Below are positions 7,126 through 15,202 of a DNA stretch of 27,671 bases, in pieces. How positions within the stretch are numbered: the first letter of the stretch is position 1; the number at the start of each line of letters is the position of its first letter. This DNA is from a virus. The notes under the pieces are model-generated. The model was given only the letters and a program-made list of their open reading frames with translations, ran no database searches and had not been told where the DNA came from. The DNA lies in IMG/VR virus record IMGVR_UViG_3300036771_000096, positions 1-27,671 of that record. One strand, written 5' to 3'. The position numbers were made by a program, and so were the translations under genes.

Positions 7126-10100
7126 TTAAAGGCGATCCATGCCTAAATGCGACTGCAATGCGCGGCGAAACCCGGGTGAGGACTCGGAGTGTTCGAGCAC
7201 AGCATTCCCAGCCGCCCGTATCCCCGCCGTGGTGTTGAGCCCCTTCTGCAAGATTGATTCGGGGCTGGCCGCCTCCCACGGTCGCAGCGCATTTACGACC
7301 CGGCCGTGTGAGTCAATCACGGCTGTCGTGCGCAGTTCGTCGCGCCTGTCCATCGCGTCGAGGCGGTCGAGCACGGCGGCGAGCACGCTCCCCGTCACGC
7401 CGGCACCCGACGCCTGCCCGAGCGGACGGCCGCCGATGGAGGGCGAAGGCAGAAGCGTGTTTCCGTTGACGGTAATCGGAGAGGCGGCAGAGCCGGGGAC
7501 GTTGTAAAGAAATTCGTGCGGCAGTTGCGGGCGCGTCCCCTGTCCTGTGGATGCGGCGTATTGGTCTATCAGCTCTTGCACGGGCGGGAGGTTGATAACT
7601 TCCGCGAGGTGAGAGCGAACCTGTCCGCGCCCGTATGCCTGCTCGCCCATCGCCTTGATCTGTTGGAGCGTGCCCATGTCTTTGACATCGACGCCGCGGG
7701 CCTGCTGAATGGCCTTCTGTAATTCCTTCTCCGTCTTATGTGAAAAATGTTTCCACAAAGCCAGCCCGCCGATGACTGAGCCGGCAACGACGGCCGTCCA
7801 CGGGTTAGTCAGGAGCGCCCCCAACGAACCGAAAGCGCCGCCCCCAGCCGCGCCCGCCCCCGCCGTCGAGCCCGCAGCCGTAGAGCCGCCGCCGAGGCCG
7901 AGACCCAAAGCCGCACCGCCACCCCCGCCGAAGAGTGCCGCGGCCGTCCCGCCGCCGAAGACCGACGCTATCCCGGCGCCCGGCGCCGCGCTGAAAATGA
8001 GAGGAGCCGAAGCGCTCGCGCCACTGAACAGACCACCCGCGGCGGCAGACGCCCCAGCGGATGCGGCGGCAGATGAGCCGCCGAGGCCGAAGAGGCGCCC
8101 GACCCCGCCCAAGAGACTACCAAGCCACCCGCCGCCCTTACTGCCACCGCCGAACAGCTTATCCGCCAGCTTCGCGGCCTCGGCTTTCAGAACCATCTGC
8201 GTGACCGCGAGCCCCCAATCCTCCCCGATGGTCTTGACCGTCGCGCGCCATCCCTCGCGGACGTGGGAAAAGGCGTCGTCAAGGGAGGACATGAAAATCC
8301 CTTTCATGTTCGCGGAGGTAAAACCCAGCTCGCGGAAGGACTGGCCGAGGCCACTGACGCGCACTCTCACCTTCTCCAACTCTTCCCCGCCGCGCTGCCC
8401 GAAGTCCTGTACGGCCCGCTGGTCGTCGAGCATCAGCGCGTACATCATCTGCAACGCGGGTATGACATCCTTCTGCGCCACGTCGCCGACGCCTTCGATG
8501 TAGACGCCCGAGTCTTTCAGCTTGCCGTTGAAGAGGCCGACCGATTCGGCCATCGCCTGAAGGCCCGCCGCCAACTCAGGGTCTACGCGCGGGCTCTGCC
8601 CCTGCCAGAGCTGATCGTCTAACTTACTGAAGTCAACCCCCGACCAATCGGAGCCCGCGAACCGCCCTAGTCCCGTTGTCAGGTCGGCGCCGCCGTAGTC
8701 GCGCGAGGGGGTGCCGGCGAGGCCGCGGATCACCGCGAGTTGGTCGGCGGGGCTCAAGTCTTGAAATCGCCCGCGCCCTTCGTCGGGCGAACGGTCGCCG
8801 CGGGTACGCCAGTTAGTTGACGCGGCGAGGTCGCGCACGGCCGCCGCCAACTCATCATCGCGCGTCGGCACGGCCTCGCCCCCGCGTACCGCGTTGAGAA
8901 GGCGGGAGGCCGAGCCGAACTGTTGGTCGTAACGGAGCGGATAAGCCGACTGCTCGACGCGTTGCGCCAACTGCCCCGGCGTTCCCGACTGAGACTGCCG
9001 GGCCGCCACCTCGAAGAACTTTCGGATGGCGTAGTCGGGGTCTAAGGTCTGCTCACGCGTGCCCCACCCTTTGCTCGGCCACATCTGAAACGGGCCGAAC
9101 GCCCGCGGGACGCCCCGACTATTCCTATCGCCTTCGTTGTTCAGGTTAAAACGCGACTCGACGTTAGCCGCCGCAAAGGCCGCCTCAATCTGCTTCTCGG
9201 TCGCGCCCACCTCGCGCGCTATCTCTAAAATCTTCTGCGCGAACTCAACCTGCACTTGCGACCACTGCCCGCCGCCGAGTGCGCCGCGCCCACCCTGAAA
9301 CAGCCCCATCACGCCGCCGGCTTTCTGCATCTCGGCGGTGAAACCTAACTTCCACCCCTGCGCGGCGTAAGCCCCGAGGGGTATAAATTCAGTGGCCGGG
9401 CTCTGCGCGCCAATGCCTTTGGCGAAGTCGCCCAGGTATGACTTCGCCAAGTCGAGCCCCGCGCCCGCGGCGCCCTTCGCCAAACCCGCCTTGATGTCCG
9501 CGCCGAGCTTTAAAGCCCCGCCCGTGAAGTCGCCCGAGGCGAGCGCGCGCCCCGTGGCCTCAAGTAAGCCGGTGACGGGGGAGATGGCGGATTGAATGTT
9601 AGACGCCACGCCCGCAGCGCCCGGGCCGCGCACCACATCGACGGCCTGCCGCAAGAAATCAATGGTGGTAGCGTGGACGGGTTGGGTGGCGACGCCGAGT
9701 AGCTTACTGATCGCCGTGTCATACCGCCGGGTCATGCCCTCAACGGTCTGCGTCATCTCGTCGGCGGCTTGCGTCCATTTAGGGCCAGTAAACGAATGCG
9801 TGAGGATGGTTATGAAATCCTCACCCGAGAGCGTGCCCGACGTGATAAGTTGCTCGGCCCGCTTTTTGGAGACCTGCAACTCCTCCGCGATAATGTCGTA
9901 AATGGGAATCTTGTTTCGGACGAACTGACGCACGACGCGCGCGTCTACTTTGCCGGTCTCAAGAACCCTCTCGATCAAGTCGGTGACGGCCGCGACCCTC
10001 CCCTCGCCCCCGCCCGTCGCCGTCGCCTGCGTCGCCAGAGCGCGCACGAGGTCTACCGCGCGCTGACCTTCCACGTTGAAAAGTTGCAAGTCCTCGACCG

Positions 10101-10572
10101 CGTTGACGAGGAAGCCCCGGCCGACGTTCGTGCGGAAAGCGATGTCGGAGATTTCCGACAGTTCGCGCTTCACGTCCGCGGCACTCCCGGCGACGAGGCC
10201 GAGTTGGATTTGTTGTTGCTTGAGGGAGTCGTTATAGGCGATGCCGCGCTCTGTGGCGTCCAGCAGTGTGCCGCTCACTTCACGGTAGGCTGCCGCGATG
10301 CCTTCGCCGACGACAGGGATTCCCTTCAATCCCGCCTCGGTGATGTTGATGAGTTTATCGACCGCGAGGCCGAAGTCGCCGAGCGCGACCTTCAGGCCCG
10401 TGTTGAGCTTGGCGGCGGACGACGAAAGGAGACCGTTGAAGGTGTCGGCGAAACTGGCGGTGTCGCGCTCGGCGTCGGCCGTGAACTGCCGGACGAGCGC
10501 GCGCGCCTGCGACAAGTCACCTTTGAGCTTGTCGCTCGGCGCGCGAAATTCATAAGTCAGCTCATCGGCCAT
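7126..10572 (-). CDS. Phage tail tape measure protein with lytic transglycosylase domain
   Basis: A 1148-aa protein. In long-tailed phages the tape measure protein fills the tail tube, sets tail length and passes into the cell ahead of DNA. Residues about 1-130 are helical. About 140-320 match the tape-measure N-terminal domain (KRELSEISDIAFRTNVG, later RQFVRNKIPIYDIIAEEL). About 440-565 form a lysozyme-like transglycosylase domain, with the likely catalytic Glu in NVESRFN (about 472) and GPFQMWP about 20 residues later. The C-terminal third has a long Gly/Ala-rich, membrane-compatible stretch (about 860-980). ATG 10572 has AAGGGGTG upstream. It follows the virion-morphogenesis and frameshifted chaperone genes, confirming a tail module. 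Tail length by the usual 1.5 angstrom per residue rule would be about 170 nm, if the whole chain is used. Confidence 0.93.
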   Translation of the reverse strand: MADELTYEFRAPSDKLKGDLSQARALVRQFTADAERDTASFADTFNGLLSSSAAKLNTGLKVALGDFGLAVDKLINITEAGLKGIPVVGEGIAAAYREVSGTLLDATERGIAYNDSLKQQQIQLGLVAGSAADVKRELSEISDIAFRTNVGRGFLVNAVEDLQLFNVEGQRAVDLVRALATQATATGGGEGRVAAVTDLIERVLETGKVDARVVRQFVRNKIPIYDIIAEELQVSKKRAEQLITSGTLSGEDFITILTHSFTGPKWTQAADEMTQTVEGMTRRYDTAISKLLGVATQPVHATTIDFLRQAVDVVRGPGAAGVASNIQSAISPVTGLLEATGRALASGDFTGGALKLGADIKAGLAKGAAGAGLDLAKSYLGDFAKGIGAQSPATEFIPLGAYAAQGWKLGFTAEMQKAGGVMGLFQGGRGALGGGQWSQVQVEFAQKILEIAREVGATEKQIEAAFAAANVESRFNLNNEGDRNSRGVPRAFGPFQMWPSKGWGTREQTLDPDYAIRKFFEVAARQSQSGTPGQLAQRVEQSAYPLRYDQQFGSASRLLNAVRGGEAVPTRDDELAAAVRDLAASTNWRTRGDRSPDEGRGRFQDLSPADQLAVIRGLAGTPSRDYGGADLTTGLGRFAGSDWSGVDFSKLDDQLWQGQSPRVDPELAAGLQAMAESVGLFNGKLKDSGVYIEGVGDVAQKDVIPALQMMYALMLDDQRAVQDFGQRGGEELEKVRVRVSGLGQSFRELGFTSANMKGIFMSSLDDAFSHVREGWRATVKTIGEDWGLAVTQMVLKAEAAKLADKLFGGGSKGGGWLGSLLGGVGRLFGLGGSSAAASAGASAAAGGLFSGASASAPLIFSAAPGAGIASVFGGGTAAALFGGGGGAALGLGLGGGSTAAGSTAGAGAAGGGAFGSLGALLTNPWTAVVAGSVIGGLALWKHFSHKTEKELQKAIQQARGVDVKDMGTLQQIKAMGEQAYGRGQVRSHLAEVINLPPVQELIDQYAASTGQGTRPQLPHEFLYNVPGSAASPITVNGNTLLPSPSIGGRPLGQASGAGVTGSVLAAVLDRLDAMDRRDELRTTAVIDSHGRVVNALRPWEAASPESILQKGLNTTAGIRAAGNAVLEHSESSPGFRRALQSHLGMDRL

Positions 10573-10576
10573 AACT

Positions 10577-11050
10577 TCACCCCTTCACCGGCAGGCCGCG
10601 CCGTCGCATCTCTTCGGTCGCGGCCTTCTTCACACGGGCCTTTAAGTCTCGCTTCTGCCACTCGCTCGGCGAGTAGACCTCGCGCGCTGGTATCGTCGCC
10701 GTGCCGCGCTGGTGGTAACTCGCGGGCGCGGGCAGGCGGAAGGTGATGCGGTCGCCCGAGACTTCGATCAACTCGCGCAGGCTGTCTACACTCGTCAGCC
10801 GCGCTCGCGTGGCGCCCGTCCTTTCGAGCGTGCGCGTGCTGTACCCTTCCGAAATCTTGAGGCGAATAGTCTGCGGCTTATCAGGCTGCCACAGCCCCGA
10901 AGCGCCGGCCGCCCCCTCGGAATCGAACTGCTCGCGCTCGACATCGGCGACCCATTCCGTGACGGGCTCGCGCATCAACTCGCCGGGGTGCTCGAATGCC
11001 GATTCCATCTGGCCGAACGCCCGTTCAAGTGCGCCGAAATTAACGCCCAT
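10577..11050 (-). CDS. Phage virion morphogenesis (tail completion) protein, Mu gpG/P2 gpS-like
   Basis: A 157-aa basic protein matching the layout of the phage virion-morphogenesis family: an N-terminal helix, a central segment (SGLWQPDKPQTIRLK) with a TG-type motif (ERTGATRARLTS), a beta segment (RITFRLPAPASYHQRGTAT), and a C-terminal basic helix after PARE. Family members help join or complete the tail. In phages the gene usually lies near the head-tail joining genes, before the major tail protein. Here it lies between the tail chaperone and tape measure genes, and no major tail protein gene is present. It ends 4 bp before the tape measure start and has a plain ATG at 11050. Confidence 0.7.
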   Translation of the reverse strand: MGVNFGALERAFGQMESAFEHPGELMREPVTEWVADVEREQFDSEGAAGASGLWQPDKPQTIRLKISEGYSTRTLERTGATRARLTSVDSLRELIEVSGDRITFRLPAPASYHQRGTATIPAREVYSPSEWQKRDLKARVKKAATEEMRRRGLPVKG

Positions 11051-11059
11051 CGTTTCACC

Positions 11060-11338
11060 TCAGAAACCCGCCGGGGCTTCACCTTCCGGTTTTTGAAACA
11101 GCACCGCGAGGCGAGCGCGCATCCGGCATTCGTGCATGTGCTCCCGCTGTCGCCAGGCTAAAAGCAGCTCCCGTGTGAGCGGGTCTGAGACCTCCGCAAG
11201 CCTCCCGCCTTCGGCCGCGAGCCACTGCACCGCGTCGCACACGGCCGCCACGTCCGGCCCCTCTTCAGTCTCTTCGCCCGCCCCGTGGAGCCGGTCAACC
11301 CGCTCTCGGATTGCCGGGACGAGCTGGCTCAGTTTTTT
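11060..11338 (-). CDS. Tail assembly chaperone, -1 frameshift extension (T part of G-T)
   Basis: This frame has no start or ribosome binding site of its own and begins directly at the slippery sequence of the upstream gene. It reads KKLSQLVPAIRERVDRL and continues for 90 residues after the slip to TGA at 11060. It is helical with several Trp, Cys and His. In lambda-like and many other long-tailed phages the corresponding extension is made only by a few percent of ribosomes, and the G-T fusion binds the tape measure protein during tail assembly. The fusion here would be about 371 aa. Confidence 0.8.
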   Translation of the reverse strand, partial: KKLSQLVPAIRERVDRLHGAGEETEEGPDVAAVCDAVQWLAAEGGRLAEVSDPLTRELLLAWRQREHMHECRMRARLAVLFQKPEGEAPAGF

Positions 11339-12174
11339 CTGAGTGCCGCCGTCGCGCGGCTCAGGTGGTAAGAGTAAGCGCGCGCCTTGTGAAGCATCGG
11401 CACCGCCCCCCTGTAGCCCGAGTGCGCGACGTGCAGCGCGTCGTAGCCGCTGGCGAACTCCTCGATGTTCCCGCCGAGTTTGTCCGCGCCGCCCGCCTGC
11501 GCCTGCGCCGCGTTGAACGCCGCGAGGCGCTGAGAGTCGGGCCGCCGCAGCGTGTGAGAAACTTCGATCATGCGGTTGCCGAACGGCACGCGGAAGCGGT
11601 TGACGACCGCGCCGGTTGACGCGGCCCACGACGGCCGCGCCTTCGTCTTTGTAACGGGGGTCGGGATGGGCTCGATTCCGAAGACGGCAGCGTTGATAAG
11701 CTCGGCCTTTTCCAGTGGGCCGAAGAGGCGGTCACGCCAGTCCGAAGGCACCTCTTCGCCCTCTTCGCCGATGCCCTCGACGCCCGACATGAGCACATCG
11801 AAAAGCCAGCAGCCGGCGGCGTTCATTCCGCCGAGCTTCAGCGCCGTATCCCCATCCTCTTCCGGCGCCTCCGCGGCGAGGGCCGCCGCCATCATGCGGG
11901 CGAAGGTGACGAGCGTCGTATCGGCCAGGGGCTCACATATTAGCGTCACGTCAACGCGCCCCTCCTCCCCCCACAGAGAGACCGGGAGGCGCTGGCGGGC
12001 CGTCGAGTCGTACACGTCCGCCTCGGGTTCGTCAGCCGTGCCGGCGTCAGGCTCGGGCTCTCCTTCGTCGGCGGGCGTCGCCTCTTCGGCCGCGGGCTCG
12101 CGGGACTCTTGCGGCTCGGTCGCACCGACCGGCAGCGGGTTCTCTGTCATGTCCTGATTAGGTTCCGTGCTCAT
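11329..12174 (-). CDS. Tail assembly chaperone (G part), 281 aa
   Basis: Starts at the ATG at 12174 (MSTEPNQDMTEN) with AAAGGA 7 bases upstream; an upstream TTG is rejected. The first 60 residues are acidic, Pro/Glu-rich and probably disordered. The core (about 65-275) mixes beta and helix (RQRLPVSLWG, RFRVPFGNRMIEV). The final codons before TGA form the heptamer A-AAA-AAC. Position two genes upstream of the tape measure, together with the frameshift, identifies it by analogy as the gpG-type chaperone; sequence similarity to named members is not obvious to me. The first gene product keeps the tape measure protein soluble until the tube polymerises around it. Confidence 0.75.
   Translation of the reverse strand: MSTEPNQDMTENPLPVGATEPQESREPAAEEATPADEGEPEPDAGTADEPEADVYDSTARQRLPVSLWGEEGRVDVTLICEPLADTTLVTFARMMAAALAAEAPEEDGDTALKLGGMNAAGCWLFDVLMSGVEGIGEEGEEVPSDWRDRLFGPLEKAELINAAVFGIEPIPTPVTKTKARPSWAASTGAVVNRFRVPFGNRMIEVSHTLRRPDSQRLAAFNAAQAQAGGADKLGGNIEEFASGYDALHVAHSGYRGAVPMLHKARAYSYHLSRATAALRKN
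11332..11338 (-). promoter_or_regulatory. Programmed -1 ribosomal frameshift site A-AAA-AAC
   Basis: In the zero frame the message reads AGA AAA AAC TGA. A AAA AAC fits the X XXY YYZ rule for tandem -1 slippage, and the stop codon follows at once. After slippage the next codon is CTG and the frame stays open for 90 codons. Downstream GC-rich sequence (for example CCGGCA/TGACCGG-type pairs) may form a stimulatory stem, but I could not fold it. Confidence 0.85.
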
Positions 12175-12178
12175 CCGT

Positions 12179-12421
12179 TCATCCTTTCGCAAGCGACTCG
12201 GCGCGGCGCTTCGCGCTCTGGTAAAAGCCGACCGCGAGACGTTCGCGCGGTGGCAGCCTGTAGAACTCTTTCAAGTCCAAATCCGACAACCTTTCGAGCA
12301 GCCCCGAGCGTGTGAAGGTCGCGCGGCCCTCGGCCTGCGCCTTGAGGCTTTCAAGCTCCGCGTCCATGACGAGCGTCGCGGGCTTGGCATCAACATTATG
12401 AACCCTTTTTGATTTTCTCAT
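12179..12421 (-). CDS. Small basic hypothetical protein (80 aa)
   Basis: Starts MRKSKRVHNVDAKPATLV at 12421 and ends TGA 4 bp before the chaperone start. It is charged and helical, with an Arg/Lys-rich C-terminus (FYQSAKRRAESLAKG). In many long-tailed phages the gene before the chaperone encodes the major tail protein, but this protein is far too small. An inverted repeat AACCCTT/AAGGGTT (12403-12409 and 12422-12428) straddles its start and might be a control site. No family recognised. Confidence 0.6.
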   Translation of the reverse strand: MRKSKRVHNVDAKPATLVMDAELESLKAQAEGRATFTRSGLLERLSDLDLKEFYRLPPRERLAVGFYQSAKRRAESLAKG

Positions 12422-12430
12422 AAGGGTTTG

Positions 12431-12598
12431 TTATGCCGCTTTTTTCAACGTGGCCCGTGCCTTCCGCTCGGCGTACAGCCTGACTTTGGTCTGAAGGCCC
12501 AGGGAGACTTCGCGGGCGAAGCGCCGCGGCTGTTCGTCGCGGCATCTGAGCAAGGCTTCGAGCCATTCGTTTATGATGAACGGGCCTTCCCTCTTCAT
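12431..12598 (-). CDS. Small hypothetical protein (55 aa)
   Basis: A short frame reading MKREGPFIINEWLEALLRCR and ending in a basic helix with TLKKAA. GAGGTGAGG lies immediately upstream of the ATG at 12598, and the stop of the upstream gene (12607) is 8 bp away, so it sits naturally in the operon. It is too short for usual length cut-offs. Its frame explains third-position GC better than the overlapping longer frames on either strand. Function unknown. Confidence 0.6.
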   Translation of the reverse strand: MKREGPFIINEWLEALLRCRDEQPRRFAREVSLGLQTKVRLYAERKARATLKKAA

Positions 12599-12606
12599 GC
12601 CTCACC

Positions 12607-12969
12607 TCAATTCATCGACAAGGCGACGCGCGAGCGGAGAGCGCGTCGCGTGTCATACGTGCAGTTGAAAAGCGTCCGGTCTAATTCCTGACTCAGACAC
12701 TCGGCGAACGTGCCGCGGGCGATAATCTCTTGATTGATTGCGTCAGTCAGCGTATCCGCGTCCGCCGCCGGGCGGGACGGGTTGGGGTCAAAGTCAGTCC
12801 CGCCGAAGGCTTCGAGCAGTTGATAGTCCTGCCACATCTGTTCGAGCGTGGGGCCGCCGAGACTGACGCGAATCGCGGAGGCCCGTTGGCAGCTCTCGTA
12901 CCAATCGCGCGCCCTCTCGGTGACAAGGCGCAGCCAGGCGGTGAAATGGTCTTCGGTCGAAGTGTTCAC
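12607..12969 (-). CDS. Hypothetical protein (120 aa) coupled to the primase gene
   Basis: Starts with GTG at 12969, overlapping the TGA of the primase gene (GTGA). It reads MNTSTEDHFTAWLRLVTERA, is acidic and mostly helical with three Cys and several Trp, and ends ALRSRVALSMN. No domain recognised. The overlap makes translation dependent on the primase, so a replication accessory role is possible but unproven. Confidence 0.6.
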   Translation of the reverse strand: MNTSTEDHFTAWLRLVTERARDWYESCQRASAIRVSLGGPTLEQMWQDYQLLEAFGGTDFDPNPSRPAADADTLTDAINQEIIARGTFAECLSQELDRTLFNCTYDTRRALRSRVALSMN

Positions 12970-14816
12970 GCGACCCCCTCTCTAATCGGCACGCCGAGCG
13001 GGTAGCGGCTCGATATGCTGTCCACGATCTTGTAGACCTCGTTTGATTCGAGCGGCGGCGACACCCTTTCGACGTTGACCCTCATCAACTCCTGAAGCAG
13101 GTCGCCGCGGCTCCCCACTTCGCCTTTGCCCCACAGCGCGCACCCGACGCGGAACAGTCTTTCGTTGCGCTCGCCCTCGACGATGGCCGTGCCGCCGGCA
13201 GAGGCTTTACGGTCGCGGTAGGCTTGGAAGTCCACGGGCACGCGCGGGGCTTCGCCCTCGGCGCGCGTCAGTTCTTCGACGAGCCACGCGGGCGCCTCGG
13301 CGATGTAGACGTTTTTCTCGACCTCGTACCGGCGGCCCGAAGAGTGAACCGAAGGCGGGGCGACGAGATATCCGCCCTCGGCCTTCAGGTCGATGCCGGG
13401 CGCGAGCTTCGCGCGGTGCGGCTCGACGCCTTCGGGCAGGCGGAAGACGAAATGATTGCCGAGCGAGCCCGTCCGCACGGTAAAGGTCTCTAACCAATCA
13501 TCCCCGTGCGCCTCTACCAAATCGCAGAGCGAGGCGTCGCCGCCCGAGCGCGGGTCAACGTCCACGCCGAGGAGCCGGAGCGGCCCACCCATCGCCCACG
13601 CGAGATTTGCGTGCGGCTCTTTGGCGAACCATCGGCGGATTGCGGCCTCGTCTTCGGTCGCGTTCTTCACGCCGCGGGGAGTCAAAGCGGGAATCGGGTG
13701 CTTGCCTGCGCTCCGGCATTCCGAGCCTTCGGGGCAATGGCAGACGCCATCCGTGCAGCCGTAGACGGGGAAGACGGCGATCCCCTGCGCGGCCATGTTG
13801 AGCGCGTAGGGCAGCGCGTCGGATTCGGCCTCTTCGGGCGTTTCCGAAAAAGGCGCCTCCGCAAACTCTTGAACCGGCGCGGCTTCTGGCGCACCCCCTA
13901 GAGAAATTTCTCTAGGGTCGCCGGGGGGGTCTACCTCAAAATCGGTAACGCTGTCTTTACCACTGTGCGGCGGGTCGGCGGGTCGGCTTGCTGGGTGCAT
14001 AACGTCGCGCAGGCGCTCGCGGGCGAGCTTCTGTTTGATGTGCTTGCCGATCTCGATAATCTTTGCCGCGTGGCGCTGGGCGGCTAACTCGGGGTCGCCG
14101 CCGCTGTCGAACTCCTTGACGAGCGCGCGCTCGGCCGCCGTCATGACCTTCGTCCACATGCCCTTGACGACCGCCTCGGTCGCGAGGTCTCCGGCCGCCC
14201 AGCGTTCGCACTCGTCACACTCCCCTGACCCGGCCGGGTGTCCGCACGCGGCCTCAACCGCCTCGGGCTCGGGCCTCTCTTCGACCGTGACGACCGGGAG
14301 GGCGTTGATGGCCTCGTCGAGCAGTTCATCCGTCACGGCGGCGCGCGGGTTTTTCCAATAGTCCTCAGACTGTCGGGCCTTGAAGTAGACGGACTCGGCG
14401 GCGTCTAAGAGCGGGTGCGCCTGATACCAGGTGAAAAGCTGATCCTCGTCGGCCCGCTTGACGGTGACGAACTCTCGGCCGCACGCCTCCTCTGCCGCGC
14501 GCAGGGCGTCGAGCCTGGAGCCCATGAACTTCGCGGCGTTCTCGGTCTTACCCGTGTAATCGAAGTAGGGCGTGACCCACTGGTGAGACTTCATCAAAGC
14601 CCGGCCCGGCTTGGACAAGTCCTGGCCGTGGAAGAAGGCGTGCAGCGCGTGGACGGTGTGAAAGACGGAAGGCTTGAAAGCCTTCCGCCCCTCTTCGTCG
14701 AGCCCCTGCATGATGCGGTTCAGGAGGCGGTTGACGACGGCCGCGACGTGCTGGTAAGAGCGCCGCGCGCTCGTGGCGTCTCGGCGGGTGAAAGGCTGCG
14801 GGGCCGCCTGCGTCAT
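12966..14816 (-). CDS. Prim-Pol (bifunctional DNA primase/polymerase) replication protein with novel N-terminal region
   Basis: A 616-aa protein; the ATG at 14816 is chosen because it overlaps the stop of the upstream gene (TAATG). Residues about 335-515 form a Prim-Pol domain of the archaeo-eukaryotic primase superfamily. GVDVDP carries the catalytic DxD (about 419/421), GSLGNHFVF the conserved His (about 455), and PGIDLKAEGGYLVAPPS the third Asp (about 476). A C-terminal helical region (ERNERLFRVGCALWG, then NEVYKIVDSI) resembles the primase C-terminal domain. The first about 330 residues are not recognised: a helical part, a CGHPAGSGECDEC Cys cluster and an acidic linker. No helicase domain is fused or encoded nearby. 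It probably primes or initiates replication of this circle. Confidence 0.85.
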   Translation of the reverse strand: MTQAAPQPFTRRDATSARRSYQHVAAVVNRLLNRIMQGLDEEGRKAFKPSVFHTVHALHAFFHGQDLSKPGRALMKSHQWVTPYFDYTGKTENAAKFMGSRLDALRAAEEACGREFVTVKRADEDQLFTWYQAHPLLDAAESVYFKARQSEDYWKNPRAAVTDELLDEAINALPVVTVEERPEPEAVEAACGHPAGSGECDECERWAAGDLATEAVVKGMWTKVMTAAERALVKEFDSGGDPELAAQRHAAKIIEIGKHIKQKLARERLRDVMHPASRPADPPHSGKDSVTDFEVDPPGDPREISLGGAPEAAPVQEFAEAPFSETPEEAESDALPYALNMAAQGIAVFPVYGCTDGVCHCPEGSECRSAGKHPIPALTPRGVKNATEDEAAIRRWFAKEPHANLAWAMGGPLRLLGVDVDPRSGGDASLCDLVEAHGDDWLETFTVRTGSLGNHFVFRLPEGVEPHRAKLAPGIDLKAEGGYLVAPPSVHSSGRRYEVEKNVYIAEAPAWLVEELTRAEGEAPRVPVDFQAYRDRKASAGGTAIVEGERNERLFRVGCALWGKGEVGSRGDLLQELMRVNVERVSPPLESNEVYKIVDSISSRYPLGVPIREGVA

Positions 14817-15109
14817 TACGCCGCCCTCCGATTCTGCCACGTCGGGCGCGGCGACTCTTCGCGTTCGGCCCTCTCGGCGCCGCGTACTAAGGCGTCAACG
14901 GCCGAGGCTGACGCGCCGTGCATCAAAGCCCGCTGCTCAAGTCGGGTCAGGACGACGCCGCCCTCGACTACGTGCCGGCGGCGCTTCATCAAGGCCGTCT
15001 CGCTTGAGGCGCTGGCAGCCGGGGCGGGCGTCATGCCGAAGGCCCGAAGACCTCCGCGCGCGTCTGTTTGGGGTTTGCTTTCGGTCGGTAGGGTTGGTAG
15101 GATACGCAT
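14816..15109 (-). CDS. Hypothetical protein leading the primase-tail operon (97 aa)
   Basis: Starts MRILPTLPTESKPQTD at 15109 with AAGGA 7 bases upstream. It is basic, low in complexity at the start, and more ordered after about residue 40 (MKRRRHVVEGGVVLTRLEQR). Its stop overlaps the primase start. No family recognised; being first in the operon, it may be a regulator or primase partner. Confidence 0.6.
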   Translation of the reverse strand: MRILPTLPTESKPQTDARGGLRAFGMTPAPAASASSETALMKRRRHVVEGGVVLTRLEQRALMHGASASAVDALVRGAERAEREESPRPTWQNRRAA

Positions 15110-15150
15110 GTCCGCGTCCTTTCAGCAGTAGGTCAAGTAAGTGTTATCCG

Positions 15151-15189
15151 CGCCCCGAGAGAATGAGCCCTCTCGGGGCGTTTCAGTTT
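15151..15189 (+). terminator. Terminator-like 11-bp hairpin
   Basis: CGCCCCGAGAG and its exact complement flank an 8-nt loop, followed on the plus strand by TTTCAGTTT. Transcription known to reach it would come from the minus strand, where no T-run follows, so its working direction is unclear. Confidence 0.4.
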
Positions 15190-15202
15190 GCGCGGGCAAA
15201 TT

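Noticed and set aside
7709-8503. 264-aa Pro/Ala-rich frame on the plus strand
   Set aside because: It is the complement of the Gly/Ala-rich part of the tape measure gene; composition and lack of a ribosome binding site mark it as a shadow.
9769-10746. 325-aa plus-strand frame
   Set aside because: It lies opposite the N-terminal part of the tape measure gene and the virion-morphogenesis gene, both of which have strong family evidence.
11570-12157. 195-aa Ser-rich plus-strand frame
   Set aside because: Antisense shadow of the tail chaperone gene, which is supported by the frameshift and operon spacing.
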